From CAYWTX01 sp964461295 (GTDB lineage Bacteria > Planctomycetota > Phycisphaerae > SM23-33), in assembly GCA_964461295.1 (NCBI GenBank), contig CAYWTX010000362.1, positions 1 through 6,102 on the forward strand: a stretch of DNA of 6,102 bases. The letters run 5' to 3'. The position numbers were made by a program, and so were the translations under genes. Below, one piece after another: positions 6,043 to 6,102 of the stretch (position 1 is the first letter of the stretch; the number at the start of each line of letters is the position of its first letter). A model generated the notes under the pieces. That model made no database searches. It saw nothing but the letters and a program-made list of their open reading frames with translations, and was not told the DNA's origin.

Positions 6043-6102
6043 ATGAACAGGGATGGAGACCGGATCGAGATGAGTCGGCGAGATCGAGATCGATTGAAGG
6101 TG
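6043..6102 (+). CDS. Transposase N-terminus (ISNCY-like), 3' end outside the window
   Basis: Only the first 20 codons are present. They include MSRRDRDRLKV, which resembles the start of ISNCY (ISDol1-type) transposases, where it leads into an N-terminal helix-turn-helix; the catalytic integrase-like part would lie beyond the window. I chose ATG 6043 because AGGAAGG stands four bases upstream. In-frame ATGs at 6028 and 6070 are alternatives, and the conserved-looking part begins at 6070. With so little sequence the family call is from memory of similar proteins and could be wrong. Whether the gene is intact cannot be seen. Confidence 0.6.
   Translation, partial: MNRDGDRIEMSRRDRDRLKV

Larger units (their letters stand above)
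5966..6102 (+). mobile_element. Left end of an insertion sequence (ISNCY/ISDol1-like), continues past the window
   Basis: From TGTCA at about 5966 the sequence changes character to two spaced direct repeats, followed after a short gap by the start of a transposase-like frame. Repeated motifs like these, seen on the other strand as GGACATTnnTACTGGGC, are typical of insertion-sequence ends where transposase binds. The exact left boundary is a guess: the right end and the target duplication are outside the window. Confidence 0.65.

Overview
High-GC bacterial DNA, most probably from a member of the Planctomycetota. This is inferred from the gene repertoire (an ECF sigma factor paired with a very long membrane-bound anti-sigma protein, a secreted zinc-protease-like protein, a lipid-anchored beta-propeller) and from base composition. 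It is not proven, because no rRNA or marker gene is present.

Layout. (1) Bases 1-885, minus strand: 5' part of a gene for a secreted protein with a HELGH zinc-protease motif; its 3' end lies outside the window. (2) Bases 886-1267: a 382-base divergent regulatory region. It holds a plausible promoter for the minus-strand gene, a weaker candidate for the plus strand, and a striking pair of palindromes (1169-1219) before the sigma-factor gene. (3) Bases 1268-1927 and 2002-4086, plus strand: an ECF sigma factor, then a 694-residue protein with an anti-sigma-like cytoplasmic head, one membrane helix and a very long low-complexity outer part. The 74 bases between them carry two different 7-base motifs, each repeated three times. 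(4) Bases 4124-5895, minus strand: a two-gene operon converging on the anti-sigma gene. A lipoprotein of the SMP-30/gluconolactonase-like beta-propeller group is followed two bases later by a membrane-anchored alpha/beta hydrolase. (5) About 5966-6102: the left end of an insertion sequence, with two 18-base direct repeats and the first codons of a transposase resembling the ISNCY (ISDol1-like) group. It lies just upstream of the lipoprotein operon.

How the parts work together. The sigma/anti-sigma pair looks like a cell-surface signalling unit: the head would hold the sigma factor and the tail would sense something outside the cytoplasmic membrane. The divergent secreted metalloprotease is a candidate output or partner because it shares the control region, but nothing in the sequence proves the link. 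The lipoprotein-hydrolase pair looks like an independent envelope operon whose upstream neighbourhood was cut by the insertion sequence. I see no defence system, CRISPR array, tRNA or rRNA. The most unusual items are the nested palindrome pair with three-helical-turn spacing, the oversized anti-sigma tail and the uncharacterised secreted gluzincin-like protein.
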